A stretch of 29,911 nt of DNA from JALOOE01 sp964423545 (GTDB lineage: Bacteria; Chloroflexota; Anaerolineae; CG2-30-64-16), in the NCBI GenBank assembly GCA_964423545.1, contig CAYRFV010000033.1, positions 1 through 29,911 of the forward strand, in the 5' to 3' direction. A model generated the notes under the pieces. It made no database searches. It worked only from the letters and a program-made list of their open reading frames with translations, and was not told the origin of the DNA. Shown one piece after another: positions 16,356 through 25,463 of this stretch. A program made the translations under genes and the position numbers. Position 1 is the first letter of the stretch; each line of letters starts with the position of its first letter.

Positions 16356-17276
16356 ATGCCTCTCACCAGCACCCCCTCGCCGGTCATCAAAGCGATCGTG
16401 CCTGTCGCCGGCCTGGGCACGCGCCTGCTTCCAGCCACCAAATCGATGCCCAAAGAGATGCTGCCGGTCGGGCGCAAGCCGGTCGTGCAGTACGTGGCCG
16501 AAGAGCTCGAGGCTGCGGGCGTCAGCCAGGTTCTGCTCATCACAGGACGGCGCAAGCAGGCGATCGAGGACCATTTCGACGCCGATCCTGAGCTGACCGC
16601 CTCGCTCCAACGCGGGGGCAGCGAGCGTCTCCTGGCTGACCTGGCCTATGCCGCAGGCGGCATCCGCGTTTTCTACACGCGGCAGGCCGAGCCGCGCGGC
16701 TTGGGGGACGCAGTGCTCTACGGCGCGGAGTTCGCCGGCAGTGATCCGTGTGTGGTGTCGCTGGGAGATTCGATCATCTACGGTGAGCGCGAAGGCGCGA
16801 CGCTGCGCGCGCTGATCGCCGGCCACATCGCCAGCGGCGCCTGCGCCACGATCCTGGTCGAGGAGGTGGCGCCGGATGATGTCTACCGCTATGGCATCGT
16901 CGCGCCGACCACCACCGCCGATCCCCCCACCGGAGAGCCGTTCCGGCTGCGGGACATCGTCGAGAAGCCGCGCGTCGGCGCTGCGCCCAGCCGATTGGCT
17001 GTCGCGGCGCGCTATGTCTTCCATCCCGACATCTTTGAGGCTCTGCGCCAGACGTCTACGGATAGCCGCGGGGAGCTCCAGCTCACCGATGCGATCCGCT
17101 TGCTGATCCAGTGGGGCCGGCCTGTGTTTGCCTGGCGCCTTCGCCCCGGCGAGCAGCGCTACGACATCGGCAACTTCGAGAGCTACTTCCGCGCTTTTGT
17201 GGATTTCGCGCTGGCCGACGAACGCTACGGGTACACACTGCGCAAATATCTGAAAGATCGGGCCTATGACATCTGA
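16356..17276 (+). CDS. galU: UTP--glucose-1-phosphate uridylyltransferase (or related UDP-sugar pyrophosphorylase)
   Basis: A 306-residue cytoplasmic nucleotidyltransferase making a UDP-sugar from UTP and a sugar 1-phosphate. The N-terminal signature VAGLGTRLLPATKSMPKEML (17-36) is that of bacterial GalU, followed by KPVVQYVAEEL. The sugar-binding DIVEKP motif and RYVF are present near residues 205-225, and the C-terminal YDIGNFESYFRAFVDFAL is typical. Length is normal for GalU. AGAAGGAG lies a few bases before ATG 16356. Its last 11 bases overlap the next gene, a GHMP kinase, so the two are probably coupled. UDP-glucose is the default product; the neighbour suggests glucuronate 1-phosphate might also be used. 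Confidence 0.92.
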   Translation: MPLTSTPSPVIKAIVPVAGLGTRLLPATKSMPKEMLPVGRKPVVQYVAEELEAAGVSQVLLITGRRKQAIEDHFDADPELTASLQRGGSERLLADLAYAAGGIRVFYTRQAEPRGLGDAVLYGAEFAGSDPCVVSLGDSIIYGEREGATLRALIAGHIASGACATILVEEVAPDDVYRYGIVAPTTTADPPTGEPFRLRDIVEKPRVGAAPSRLAVAARYVFHPDIFEALRQTSTDSRGELQLTDAIRLLIQWGRPVFAWRLRPGEQRYDIGNFESYFRAFVDFALADERYGYTLRKYLKDRAYDI

Positions 17277-18264
17277 ACGGCGGGTGCGTTGCACGGCGCC
17301 GGGGCGAGCGGGCATCATCGGCAATCCAACCGACATGTACGGCGGAGCGGTGCTGTCGTGCTCCGTGCCACTGCGCGCCTGGGTCGAGATGCAGCCCGCA
17401 ACCGCACTCACGTTTGAGGCGGGCGGACTGAGTGCGGTCATCCACGGCATGGAGGATTTGCGCCCGCGCGGCGACCGCTTCGACCTGGCGCGTGCGGTGT
17501 TCCGTTACTTCAAGCTGCCTGAACTCAGGGCGCATGTCGCCTTCGGCAGCGACATTCCGATGCAGAGCGGCCTGTCCGGCTCGACTGCCCTGCTGGTTGC
17601 GATGGTGCGGGCCGTCCTGGCCTGGCAGGGCCAGCATCCCCACCGCTATCAAGTCGCCGAAACGGCCCGCTTCATCGAGTTGAACTACCTGGAAGTGGTC
17701 TGCGGATACCAGGACGCCTACATGACCACTTTTGGCGGCCTCAACTACATGGATTTTCGGGGAAAGCAGTTCTACCGCACCCTGGAGGCGGAGCTCTTTG
17801 CCACCATCGAACCGTTGGCCGACATCGCGCCGGCGCTGCCGTTCGTGCTCGCCTATACCGGGGTGCGACACCATTCGGGGGAAGTGCACAAGCCGCTCCG
17901 CGAGCGTTGGCTGGATGGCGAAGCGGAAGTCGTAGATGCGTACAACCGGATCACCGAGTTGGCGGCGCTGGGCAAGCGCGCTCTGTTGACGGCCAACTGG
18001 GATGAGCTGGCTGCGTGCATGAACGAGAACCATGCCATTCAGCGCGCGCTCGGCGGTTCAGGCGAGCACAATGAGATGCTGATCCAAGCCGCGTTGAGGG
18101 CTGGCGCACCGGCGGCCAAGCTGGCCGGCGCAGGTGGCGGCGGAACGATCATCGCGCTCTGGCCCGAAGCCGACCGCGCACCGGTGGAAAGGGCGCTGCG
18201 AGAGGCGGGCGCGAGCGCAATGTTCGCAATGGAGCCCGTGCCCGGCGTGATGCTCGAAACGTGA
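17266..18264 (+). CDS. GHMP kinase, glucuronokinase-like
   Basis: A 332-residue small-molecule kinase of the GHMP superfamily. The N-terminus APGRAGIIGNPTDMYGGAV (11-29) resembles the GNPSDVYFG motif of plant glucuronokinase more than galactokinase or mevalonate kinase. The GHMP phosphate-binding loop is PMQSGLSGSTAL (98-109), the likely catalytic aspartate is D150 (CGYQDAY), and the third motif is KLAGAGGGGTI (about 285-295). The start codon lies inside the galU 3' end, overlapping by 11 bases. A kinase making a sugar 1-phosphate directly coupled to a UDP-sugar pyrophosphorylase fits salvage of glucuronate to UDP-glucuronate. A heptose or other sugar-1-kinase is the main alternative. Confidence 0.82.
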   Translation: MTSERRVRCTAPGRAGIIGNPTDMYGGAVLSCSVPLRAWVEMQPATALTFEAGGLSAVIHGMEDLRPRGDRFDLARAVFRYFKLPELRAHVAFGSDIPMQSGLSGSTALLVAMVRAVLAWQGQHPHRYQVAETARFIELNYLEVVCGYQDAYMTTFGGLNYMDFRGKQFYRTLEAELFATIEPLADIAPALPFVLAYTGVRHHSGEVHKPLRERWLDGEAEVVDAYNRITELAALGKRALLTANWDELAACMNENHAIQRALGGSGEHNEMLIQAALRAGAPAAKLAGAGGGGTIIALWPEADRAPVERALREAGASAMFAMEPVPGVMLET

Positions 18265-18321
18265 AAGCCGGGCGGCCAGTCCGATGCGCCCAGTTCGCAC
18301 GCAAGGAGGTTTCTTCAGACC

Positions 18322-19359
18322 ATGCCACCGACGATGAGAGCCCTGGTCAAGAAACACGCGGAGCCCGGCCTCTGGCTGGAGGAGATCCCCGTCCCCGACA
18401 TCGGCATCAACGATGTCCTGATCAAGATCCACAAGACGTCAATCTGCGGCACTGATGTTCACATCTGGAAGTGGGATGCCTGGGCGCAGAAGACGATCCC
18501 GGTGCCCATGGCGATCGGCCATGAGTTCGTCGGCACCGTGGCGGCGTTCGGCAGCAACGTGCACGACCTGGCGATCGGCGACATCGTCTCAGGCGAAGGA
18601 CACCTGGTGTGCGGGCGGTGTCGCAACTGCCTGGCCGGCCGGCGCCACCTGTGTAAGGATACGCGAGGGGTCGGCGTCAATCGCCCCGGCGCCTTCGCCG
18701 AGTATCTGTGCATCCCGGTGACCAATGTCTGGCATGCTGACCCGCGCATCCCGATGGAGCTGCTGAGCATCTTCGATCCGTTCGGCAACGCGACCCACAC
18801 AGCGCTCGCTTTCGAGGTGCTCGGGGAGGACGTGCTGATCACGGGCGCAGGGCCAATCGGCATCATGGCGACTGCGGTCGCCAAACATGCCGGGGCGCGC
18901 TATGTGGTCACCACCGACATGAACCCGTACCGCCTCGAGCTGGCGAAACGACTGGGCGCAACGGTCGCCCTCGACATCCGAGAGAAGAGCATCGTCCAGA
19001 TTCAGAGCGAGCTGGGAATGAGAGAGGGCTTCGACGTCGGGCTGGAGATGTCGGGGAGCGGCCAGGCGCTTCGCGACATGCTCGGCAACATGTGCCACGG
19101 TGGCAAGATCGCGCTGCTGGGCATACCGACCCAGGAGCTGGCGATCGACTGGAACACCGTCATCTTCAACATGCTCACCATCAAGGGCATCTACGGCCGC
19201 GAGATGTATGAGACATGGTACCTGATGCAGTCGATGATCCAAACCGGCCTCGACATCAGTCCCGTGATCACACACCGGTTCAGCTATACCGACTTCGCTG
19301 AGGGCTTCGAGGTGATGGCCTCCGGCAACTCGGGCAAAGTGATCCTGAATTGGGTATAG
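18322..19359 (+). CDS. tdh: L-threonine 3-dehydrogenase or close MDR relative
   Basis: A 345-residue zinc-dependent medium-chain dehydrogenase. Catalytic zinc ligands are C42 (SICGTDVHIW) and H67-E68 (GHEFVG); the structural zinc cysteines are C97, C100, C103 and C111. IFDPFGNATHTAL and GAGPIGIMATAVAKHAGA match threonine dehydrogenase closely, as does NTVIFNMLTIKGIYGREMYETW. The usual reaction is oxidation of L-threonine to 2-amino-3-ketobutyrate with NAD. AAGGAGG lies 12 bases before ATG 18322; a second in-frame ATG at 18334 fits the E. coli start better but leaves a poorer spacing. No 2-amino-3-ketobutyrate ligase (kbl) gene is beside it, and its place in a sugar-acid island leaves room for a polyol or aldonate substrate. 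Confidence 0.85.
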   Translation: MPPTMRALVKKHAEPGLWLEEIPVPDIGINDVLIKIHKTSICGTDVHIWKWDAWAQKTIPVPMAIGHEFVGTVAAFGSNVHDLAIGDIVSGEGHLVCGRCRNCLAGRRHLCKDTRGVGVNRPGAFAEYLCIPVTNVWHADPRIPMELLSIFDPFGNATHTALAFEVLGEDVLITGAGPIGIMATAVAKHAGARYVVTTDMNPYRLELAKRLGATVALDIREKSIVQIQSELGMREGFDVGLEMSGSGQALRDMLGNMCHGGKIALLGIPTQELAIDWNTVIFNMLTIKGIYGREMYETWYLMQSMIQTGLDISPVITHRFSYTDFAEGFEVMASGNSGKVILNWV

Positions 19360-19370
19360 CACTGGACGCC

Positions 19371-20591
19371 ATGCGCCAGCCATCCGAGCGCCGCCTGGCG
19401 CTCCGGACGACGCCGGCGGGCCAGCGCGCCCTGAGGTCAGGACATCCCTGGCTCTTCGACCAGGCGATCATCGATCAGCGAGGCGAAGGGCGGCCGGGCG
19501 ACCTGGCTGTGATCTTCGATGACCGTCGACGCTTCCTCGCCGTCGGGTTATATGATCCCACGTCGCCCATTCGAGTGCGAGTGCTGCAGCACGGGGAACC
19601 GGCGAGCATCGACCAGGCCTGGCTGGCCGGGCGTCTGTCGGAAGCCGCTGCCCTGCGCGCGACCCTGCCCGGCAGCGGCACGACCGGCTATCGCCTGGTG
19701 CACGGCGAGAACGACGGCCTCCCCGGCCTGGTGATCGACCGCTATGCCGGCGACCTCGTCATGAAGCTCTACACCCCGGCATGGGTTCCATGGCTTGGCG
19801 TCCTGTGCGCCGCATTGGCCGATGTCTGGCCGGCGAACTGCGTCGTGCTGCGGTTGAGCCGGGAGGTGCAGCGACAGCCCGAGCTCCTGTATGGGCTGGC
19901 AGACGGCGCCGTGTTGATCGGTGCGGCGTCGAACGGCCCAGTGCAGTTCATGGAGAACGGCCTGCGCTTCGAGGCGGATGTGCAGCACGGGCAGAAGACC
20001 GGGTTCTTTTTCGACCAACGCGACAACCGTGCGCGGGCCGAGAGGCTGGCTGCCGGAAAGCGCACCCTGAACGTCTTTGCCTACACCGGCGGCTTCTCGC
20101 TCTATGTTGCGCGAGGTGGAGCAACCGATGTCCTGAGCATCGACAGCGCCGCGGGGGCGCTGGCGGCCGCGGCGCGGAACTTCGCGCTCAACCAACATCT
20201 GTCCGCGGTGGCTGCCTGTCGACACACGATCCTCGCCGCCGACGCCTTCGGCGCGCTGGCCGATCTGGCCGAGCGCAGGCAGCGCTTCGACCTGGTGATC
20301 ATCGATCCGCCGGCGTTCGCCAAGCGCGCCGCAGAAGTGGCCGTTGCACTCCGGAGCTACGCCCGGCTGACCGGCCTGGCGCTCGGCGTACTGGCGCCGG
20401 GCGGCGTGTTGGTGATCGCTTCTTGCTCCAGTCGGGTGAGCGCAGCGGCCTTCTTTGCAGCGGTGCATCGAGCCGCAGCCGAGGTGAGCCGGCCGCTGCA
20501 CGACATCGACCGCACCGGTCATGCGCTCGACCATCCCATCCGCTTCCCGGAAGCCGCCTATCTCAAGTGCTTGTTCGCCGTCGCAGCCTGA
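19371..20591 (+). CDS. Class I SAM-dependent rRNA methyltransferase, RlmI-like
   Basis: A 406-residue methyltransferase resembling RlmI, which makes 5-methylcytosine in 23S rRNA. An N-terminal PUA-like RNA-binding region (LRSGHPWLFDQAI, about 22-34) is followed by GLVIDRYAGDLVMKLYTP and then the catalytic domain: ENGLRFEADVQHGQKTGFFFDQRDNR is split as an EADVQHGQKTGFFFDQ core (about 203-218), the SAM-binding NVFAYTGGFSLY, the acidic IDSAAGAL, and the DPPAF motif (about 309-313). CSCSS-type cysteines appear in VIASCSSR. ATG 19371 is 11 bases after the tdh stop; a TTG at 19350 overlaps tdh. It is probably housekeeping and cotranscribed by chance with the metabolic genes. Confidence 0.88.
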   Translation: MRQPSERRLALRTTPAGQRALRSGHPWLFDQAIIDQRGEGRPGDLAVIFDDRRRFLAVGLYDPTSPIRVRVLQHGEPASIDQAWLAGRLSEAAALRATLPGSGTTGYRLVHGENDGLPGLVIDRYAGDLVMKLYTPAWVPWLGVLCAALADVWPANCVVLRLSREVQRQPELLYGLADGAVLIGAASNGPVQFMENGLRFEADVQHGQKTGFFFDQRDNRARAERLAAGKRTLNVFAYTGGFSLYVARGGATDVLSIDSAAGALAAAARNFALNQHLSAVAACRHTILAADAFGALADLAERRQRFDLVIIDPPAFAKRAAEVAVALRSYARLTGLALGVLAPGGVLVIASCSSRVSAAAFFAAVHRAAAEVSRPLHDIDRTGHALDHPIRFPEAAYLKCLFAVAA

Positions 20592-20729
20592 GGGACAGGC
20601 AACCCCTCCTACGAAGCGTGCGCGACCTGATTCGGAAATGATGCACCCCCTCTGGCGCGAGACTTGCGCAGGAGATGGGTTCTGCGGCTTTCGCATGGCG
20701 CTGGGTATGCGACACGAGAGGATATCACC

Positions 20730-21188
20730 GTGGGCATTTCTGCTCAATATGTCCACACCAACCTGATCGCGGCCAACTGGCGCGCGTTGGCGCAGTTCTA
20801 CCAGGACCTCTTCGGCTGCGAGCCTGTACCGCCGGAGCGCGATCTCTCCGGCCCGGAGATGGATGCTGGAACCGGCCTCGCAGGCGCTCATCTGCGCGGG
20901 ATCCATCTGAGACTGCCAGGCCACGGCGACGCCGGCCCAACGCTGGAGATCTTCAGCTACGATCGGCACGCCGAGCGTCTGCCAACCGCCGTCAACCGTC
21001 TCGGGCCCGGGCATATTGCCTTCAGCGTCGAGGATGTTGCGGCAGCACGCGCAACCGTGCTGGCAGCAGGTGGACGCCCTGTTGGGCAGGTGGTGACTGT
21101 CACTTTGTCGAACGGCGGCCAGGTCACCTGGTGCTACGTAACGGATCCCGAAGGCAACGTGATCGAGCTGCAATCGCGGAGAGGGTGA
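20730..21188 (+). CDS. VOC family protein (glyoxalase/dioxygenase fold)
   Basis: A 152-residue protein of the vicinal-oxygen-chelate superfamily. YVHTNLIAANWRALAQFYQD is the first beta-alpha-beta unit with H9 as likely metal ligand; the second unit begins GPGHIAFSVEDVAAARA and ends VTDPEGNVIELQ, giving a further histidine and the C-terminal glutamate ligand. This matches small lyase or dioxygenase-like VOC proteins; the reaction is unknown. I chose GTG 20730 because GAGAGGA lies seven bases upstream and the fold starts there; an in-frame upstream start at 20664 would add unmatched residues. The 138-base gap before it holds no clear promoter. It converges on the helicase-associated gene with an 18-base gap. 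Confidence 0.8.
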   Translation: MGISAQYVHTNLIAANWRALAQFYQDLFGCEPVPPERDLSGPEMDAGTGLAGAHLRGIHLRLPGHGDAGPTLEIFSYDRHAERLPTAVNRLGPGHIAFSVEDVAAARATVLAAGGRPVGQVVTVTLSNGGQVTWCYVTDPEGNVIELQSRRG

Positions 21189-21206
21189 GATCCGGTCTCG
21201 GCGATG

Positions 21207-23573
21207 TTAGCGCGATTGCGTCAGCTCGACACCGCGTTCTGCCAGCAACGCCTGCACCGCAGCGACATCCCCCGGCTTGACCACCGCCAATCCCAGGCGC
21301 GCCTCCGCCTTGAACGGCCGCAGATAGCGCGCCAACACCGGGTCGGCGCGCAGTTCGTTCAACGCGTCCTGATCGCGAAACTGCACCAGGGTGAGGGTCT
21401 GTAGGGTTGCGTCGCCGAATTGCTTGTTCCAGGCTTTGATGTGCGCCTGAAGCGCCTCCGGAACACCGCCGAGAGCTAGAGTCTCCAGGCTGGCAATGAT
21501 GGCAACCGCGCCCAGGCCGGCATCCCGCGCACGTCGCACGCTGGCCGGGGTGATGCGCCATCCATCGGCGCCCTGGTCGGCAAAGGGGTGCAGATGGCCA
21601 TAGACATACAGGCTCGGGACCGCGTGCGCGAAACCGATTGCACCCTCGTCCGTCACGGTGATGCTGGCCTTTCGAGCGTCTTCCGGACGCGTCGTGCGCG
21701 CCGGCAGCTCACCTGCGGCCAACAACGCGCGCTCGACATCGTCCACTCGATCGGCATGGAGCATCAGCGCAGTAGGGCCAACCCGCTTGATAATCGCGCC
21801 GGCCACGGCTGGATCGCCGGCGAGCGCGTCGGCCAGCATGGGAGTGGCGGTCTGCAGCCAACCGACGCGCGGGCGCACCACGATCCGCTCGAACGCAGCC
21901 TGCCACTCCGTCAGGCTGCGAGCGACGTTCTGCGGCAGCGGCGCGGCGGTGACCTCCTCCAGCCACGCCGCAATCGCGTTGACCTGCTGGCCGCCCTGCT
22001 GTGCACGATAGATCGACTCACGCGTGATCTCATACTCGACCGCTCGTTCAGCCTTCAGTCGAGAGGCAAAGCTGTCGAGCCGGGCCAGCACTGTATCCGA
22101 GATCGGGTCAAAAGCGAAGACGTGGAAGTTCGGCTGCACCACAACGCGGCCAGTTTCGGCAGGGATCACCGGTCGTGGGCCATCCAGCAGGAGCCAGCGA
22201 CCCATGTCCGTGAGGCGCACGGCCTGAATGCCGTCCGGCGCCGCACCGCCGGTTGGCGTCGCCGGCCGCACATAGCCCAGGTCGAGCAAGCCCAGCCAAT
22301 GAAGCCCCTCGGCCAAGACCGCACGGATGAAGGCAGTCTCTACGGCGTCCCAACCGGCCTCGGAGTCTGCATTGTACTTCTCCCATATCCAGCCCAGGCT
22401 ATTGTAGAGGTAGGGGGAGTGCGAGGTGCGCGGGCTCGAGTAATAGTAGCCTCCGCCGTAGACCCGTTCGGCTGTCTCGCGGTCGACCAGGAACTCCTCG
22501 TTGCGGTTGTGCAAGTAGTCGGCAATCGCATCGAGTGAGATCCACGCTTCTCCCTCCCGCGCCAGGCGCGTCAGGGTGTCAAGCACCGTGCGACGCGCCT
22601 TGACCACTTGGGCCGGCGCGAAATCGGCCAGGCCGCCGCTGGCGCGCGTCGAACTGCTCTCGTAGGTTGCCCACAACTCGTTCCACCAGGCGCCATCGCG
22701 CCAGCTCTGGAAACAGGTTTGCACGCGCTGAGTCGCCTCAGCCTGCCACAAGGCCGGAGTAGACGCTGAGCTCAGGACATTCTCAGACGGCGGAGCCCCG
22801 GCGTTCAGCAGCCCCAGCGCCATCAGAAGACGACGCAAGAAAAGGATCCGCCGGTAGTCCCCTTCCTTGGCGCCCGATGCAAACGTCTCGGGCACCAGCA
22901 GCTGGCCGCTGATCCTCTTCAGATCGGCGACGCGCAGCAGGCCCGCCGAGGTGAGCTGGAACGGCGTCTCACGCGCCGCGCTCCACATCAGGTACAGGTC
23001 ACGCTGGCATGTGCGCGCCGAGGCAGGCAGCACGTGGTTGACCTGCGGCCTGACGTGCTCCGGTTCAGGAACCGGCGGGAGATGCCGGGCGACCTCGGCC
23101 GGGATGTAGGTGAAGCGACCTCCCTCGAAGCCGAGCTTTGCGTTGCCCGGCTGGTCGGCAGGCAGGGTATGCGTCCACACCAGTCCGTGCTTCAACAGCG
23201 CCGCCAATACCTCATCAAAGGTGGCGGGGTCGGCCGCGCTTTCCGGGTGCTGGCTGTAGTGGTCGTAAACTCCCGGCCGTTTCTGTTTGGGCTCCTCCCG
23301 CAAAGTCCCTGCGCGTTGGAGCAGGCTGCGAAAGCGCGCTGTGCGCAGTTCGCCGTCAGCCAGTTGCAGGAGCTGCAGCGCCTTCCGACAGCGCGCGTTC
23401 ACGCGATTCAGTGCGGTGTGAATCCGACCCGGATCTCCGATCAGCGTGACCAACAAGTCGGTCTTGCCATCCTTGGTCTTGGGAATCTCCACCACACCGG
23501 CGGTGCGCAACACGGTGGCGACGTCGTTGGCTCGAAAGGCGTCGATGGCGTCACGAAGCGAAGGAGGCGTCAT
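21207..23573 (-). CDS. Helicase-associated domain protein, second of two after XPB
   Basis: A 788-residue protein of the XPB-linked helicase-associated family (PF13625 type), function not established. The N-terminal 90 residues look like a small helical nucleic-acid-binding region (LRDAIDAFRANDVATVLRTA). A central part contains the winged-helix-like WISLDAIADYLHNRNEEFLV (344-363). The helicase-C-like domain starts near VVVQPNFHVFAFDP (477-490) and runs to about 610, and the C-terminus ends with LRPFKAEARLGLAVVKPGD and AVQALLAERGV. No Walker motifs are present, so it is not itself a helicase. It shares this architecture with the gene before it. Its ATG overlaps that gene's stop as ATGA, implying coupled translation. 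A related gene lies beside XPB in mycobacteria, to my recollection. Confidence 0.82.
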   Translation of the reverse strand: MTPPSLRDAIDAFRANDVATVLRTAGVVEIPKTKDGKTDLLVTLIGDPGRIHTALNRVNARCRKALQLLQLADGELRTARFRSLLQRAGTLREEPKQKRPGVYDHYSQHPESAADPATFDEVLAALLKHGLVWTHTLPADQPGNAKLGFEGGRFTYIPAEVARHLPPVPEPEHVRPQVNHVLPASARTCQRDLYLMWSAARETPFQLTSAGLLRVADLKRISGQLLVPETFASGAKEGDYRRILFLRRLLMALGLLNAGAPPSENVLSSASTPALWQAEATQRVQTCFQSWRDGAWWNELWATYESSSTRASGGLADFAPAQVVKARRTVLDTLTRLAREGEAWISLDAIADYLHNRNEEFLVDRETAERVYGGGYYYSSPRTSHSPYLYNSLGWIWEKYNADSEAGWDAVETAFIRAVLAEGLHWLGLLDLGYVRPATPTGGAAPDGIQAVRLTDMGRWLLLDGPRPVIPAETGRVVVQPNFHVFAFDPISDTVLARLDSFASRLKAERAVEYEITRESIYRAQQGGQQVNAIAAWLEEVTAAPLPQNVARSLTEWQAAFERIVVRPRVGWLQTATPMLADALAGDPAVAGAIIKRVGPTALMLHADRVDDVERALLAAGELPARTTRPEDARKASITVTDEGAIGFAHAVPSLYVYGHLHPFADQGADGWRITPASVRRARDAGLGAVAIIASLETLALGGVPEALQAHIKAWNKQFGDATLQTLTLVQFRDQDALNELRADPVLARYLRPFKAEARLGLAVVKPGDVAAVQALLAERGVELTQSR

Positions 23574-25396
23574 GGAACCACCTGTGGGGAATAGCCTTTT
23601 CGGCGCAGCTCATCGAGCAGAGCGGGCAGCATCTCGGGCCGCAGCACGACCAGACAGCGCGGTGAGACCGGATAGAGCTCAGCGCGGCTTAACCCGGTGG
23701 TCGCCTGCACCTCAGCCAGCGTCACGTCGTCGCTGAATTCGATGACCCCGAGATTGTCGTAAAGCTGGTGGCGTCCGGCATGCGCCTGCCAGTCGCGAAG
23801 CCGGTCCTGCACTGCAGCAGGAGCCGGGAAGCCGGCATCGGCGAAGGCCTGGAGCACCTGGTCCGCGGTCTGACCGCTGCGCAAGGTCTCGCGGAACGCT
23901 TCGACGTTCAACGCGAAGGCCGTTGTCTCGCGATCCCGGGTGAGTTCGACCGCAACCCGCCGGATGATCTTGCGCAGATCGCCCGTATGCCACGAATTGC
24001 GCAGGAGCAGCACGCCCCCCGGCGTAAAGCGCAGCGTATCGGCGGGGAGCCTGGCCGCGGGCGACTGCGTCGCGGCGCTTGGCCGCATAAACGCGACGAT
24101 CTGTCCGCGGCTTACCGCCACCTGGACGAGACCCATCCAGCGCGCGGGGCCCGTCAGCCAGACCTCGACCAGCCGGCCATAGGTCTCGCCCCAAAGCCGG
24201 CGGTTCAACTGCTGCGGATCCAGCCTCAGGTCACCGTCGTACCAATTCCAGCCGATCGAGTAGGGATTCCAGAAGAGCAGGTCGCGTCGGAGCTGGTAGA
24301 TCAGATCGAGCAATCGTGATACGTCATACCAAACATCCTCCCGGAACGCATCGATCAGAGTGATGAGCCAGCTGCGCATGATTCGGATCTGGCCGTCGAG
24401 CTGTTCACGAACCAGCCAGTCGTTGCCCTGACGGAGGATGTGATCAGGCTGCGATCTGAGGACGCTGTCCAGTTCATCCCAGATGAACAACGACTGACCG
24501 GCCGCTGGCGTGGAGTTTTGCCATCCGCGCGCCCACCAATAGCGCAGGTTGATCCGCCGCGTTTCAGGCGAAAGGTCACGCCAGGCGCCCAGTCCTTCGG
24601 TGTTCACGGCCAGGTGCAGCTCCGCCCCCTGTTGCTTGACAAGACAGAGGTTGCCGGCGAGCGCTGCGCTGAGGAGCGTGCGCGCCAGGTCCTGTTCATC
24701 TTCGCTGCCATAGCCCCAGCGCACCAGGACTGCATCCGAGACAATGCCGGAGTGCGGCTTGACCTCCGGCAGCGGCCGGGCGCTGGCCGCCTGCGGTCGG
24801 GATGGGCCGCGCAAAGCGAGGGCCGATCCCTCGATCGCTGGCCGTTCGGCTTCGATGGCCGACAGAAGATGCTCAGTGTGCTGATCGAGCGCCTCTGCGC
24901 TGAGCGCGGCAACGATATCGACGGATGGCCCCTGGTAGACCAGTCCTGGTGCATCCGACCGCGGCAACCACTCCCAGTAGATCTCCGGGATCACGGCGCC
25001 ATGGTAATCACTGACGATCAGCAGCAGCCGCTGGCGAAGCTCGGCCAACACGCGCATCGCTGTCGCCTTGGGCAGATCACGGCCCTCGGCCATGCCGAGC
25101 ACGGTGCGCAGGAGATCACCCTCCGCATCGATCCGCCCCACATGGGCGAGCCAGATCGCGGCCTGCTGCTGGATCGCCGGCAGGCTTCGGAACGCCAGCG
25201 TCATCTGGGCTGGATCGGCCAGCCACCCGACCAGCTGCTCAATGATATCGGCTTTCGCCGTGCCTTTGATCGACCAGCCCCACAACCGGGCGGCCTGTCG
25301 GAGATCCTGAACCGTCACCGACTGAAGCTGGCTGCGCAGCCGGTCGAGCATGGTGGTTCGCGGTCCAGGAGGAGATGATTGTGCCATATCAGCCAT
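23570..25396 (-). CDS. Helicase-associated domain protein, first of two after XPB
   Basis: A 608-residue protein paralogous to the downstream gene. Residues 28-60 (VTVQDLRQAARLWGWSIKGT and on to the DIIEQLVGWLAD end) resemble a SAP-type DNA-binding helix pair. The central part has the family pattern PARWMGLVQVAV followed by FTPGGVLLLRNS, corresponding to HWLGLLDLGY and the VVVQPNFHVF segment of its partner. The C-terminus, PRCLVVLRPEMLPALLDELRRKGY, matches the partner's final module. No ATPase motifs are seen. ATG 25396 is used, 67 bases after the XPB stop; ATG 25387 or 25351 are possible, and none has a strong ribosome site. A role as an XPB partner in DNA repair is inferred from position only. 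Confidence 0.78.
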   Translation of the reverse strand: MADMAQSSPPGPRTTMLDRLRSQLQSVTVQDLRQAARLWGWSIKGTAKADIIEQLVGWLADPAQMTLAFRSLPAIQQQAAIWLAHVGRIDAEGDLLRTVLGMAEGRDLPKATAMRVLAELRQRLLLIVSDYHGAVIPEIYWEWLPRSDAPGLVYQGPSVDIVAALSAEALDQHTEHLLSAIEAERPAIEGSALALRGPSRPQAASARPLPEVKPHSGIVSDAVLVRWGYGSEDEQDLARTLLSAALAGNLCLVKQQGAELHLAVNTEGLGAWRDLSPETRRINLRYWWARGWQNSTPAAGQSLFIWDELDSVLRSQPDHILRQGNDWLVREQLDGQIRIMRSWLITLIDAFREDVWYDVSRLLDLIYQLRRDLLFWNPYSIGWNWYDGDLRLDPQQLNRRLWGETYGRLVEVWLTGPARWMGLVQVAVSRGQIVAFMRPSAATQSPAARLPADTLRFTPGGVLLLRNSWHTGDLRKIIRRVAVELTRDRETTAFALNVEAFRETLRSGQTADQVLQAFADAGFPAPAAVQDRLRDWQAHAGRHQLYDNLGVIEFSDDVTLAEVQATTGLSRAELYPVSPRCLVVLRPEMLPALLDELRRKGYSPQVVP

Positions 25397-25463
25397 CAGT
25401 CAGGAGTCGGCGGTCCGCCGGCCACGCAACCTGCCCGGCGCTCGACGTTTCGCGCACTGCTGC

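Noticed and set aside
16053..17450. 465-codon minus-strand open frame opposite galU
   Set aside because: It spans the SMP-30 end, a gap and galU, and reads as Arg/Gly/Ala-rich shadow sequence without family features.
18322..19359. Threonine catabolism operon
   Set aside because: The tdh-like gene has no kbl neighbour, so an operon for threonine breakdown is not supported here.
19548..21173. 541-codon minus-strand open frame opposite rlmI and the VOC gene
   Set aside because: It crosses two well-supported genes and a gap and shows no domain.
24440..25378. 312-codon plus-strand open frame opposite the first helicase-associated gene
   Set aside because: Composition is that of a GC-rich shadow frame; the minus strand matches a known family.
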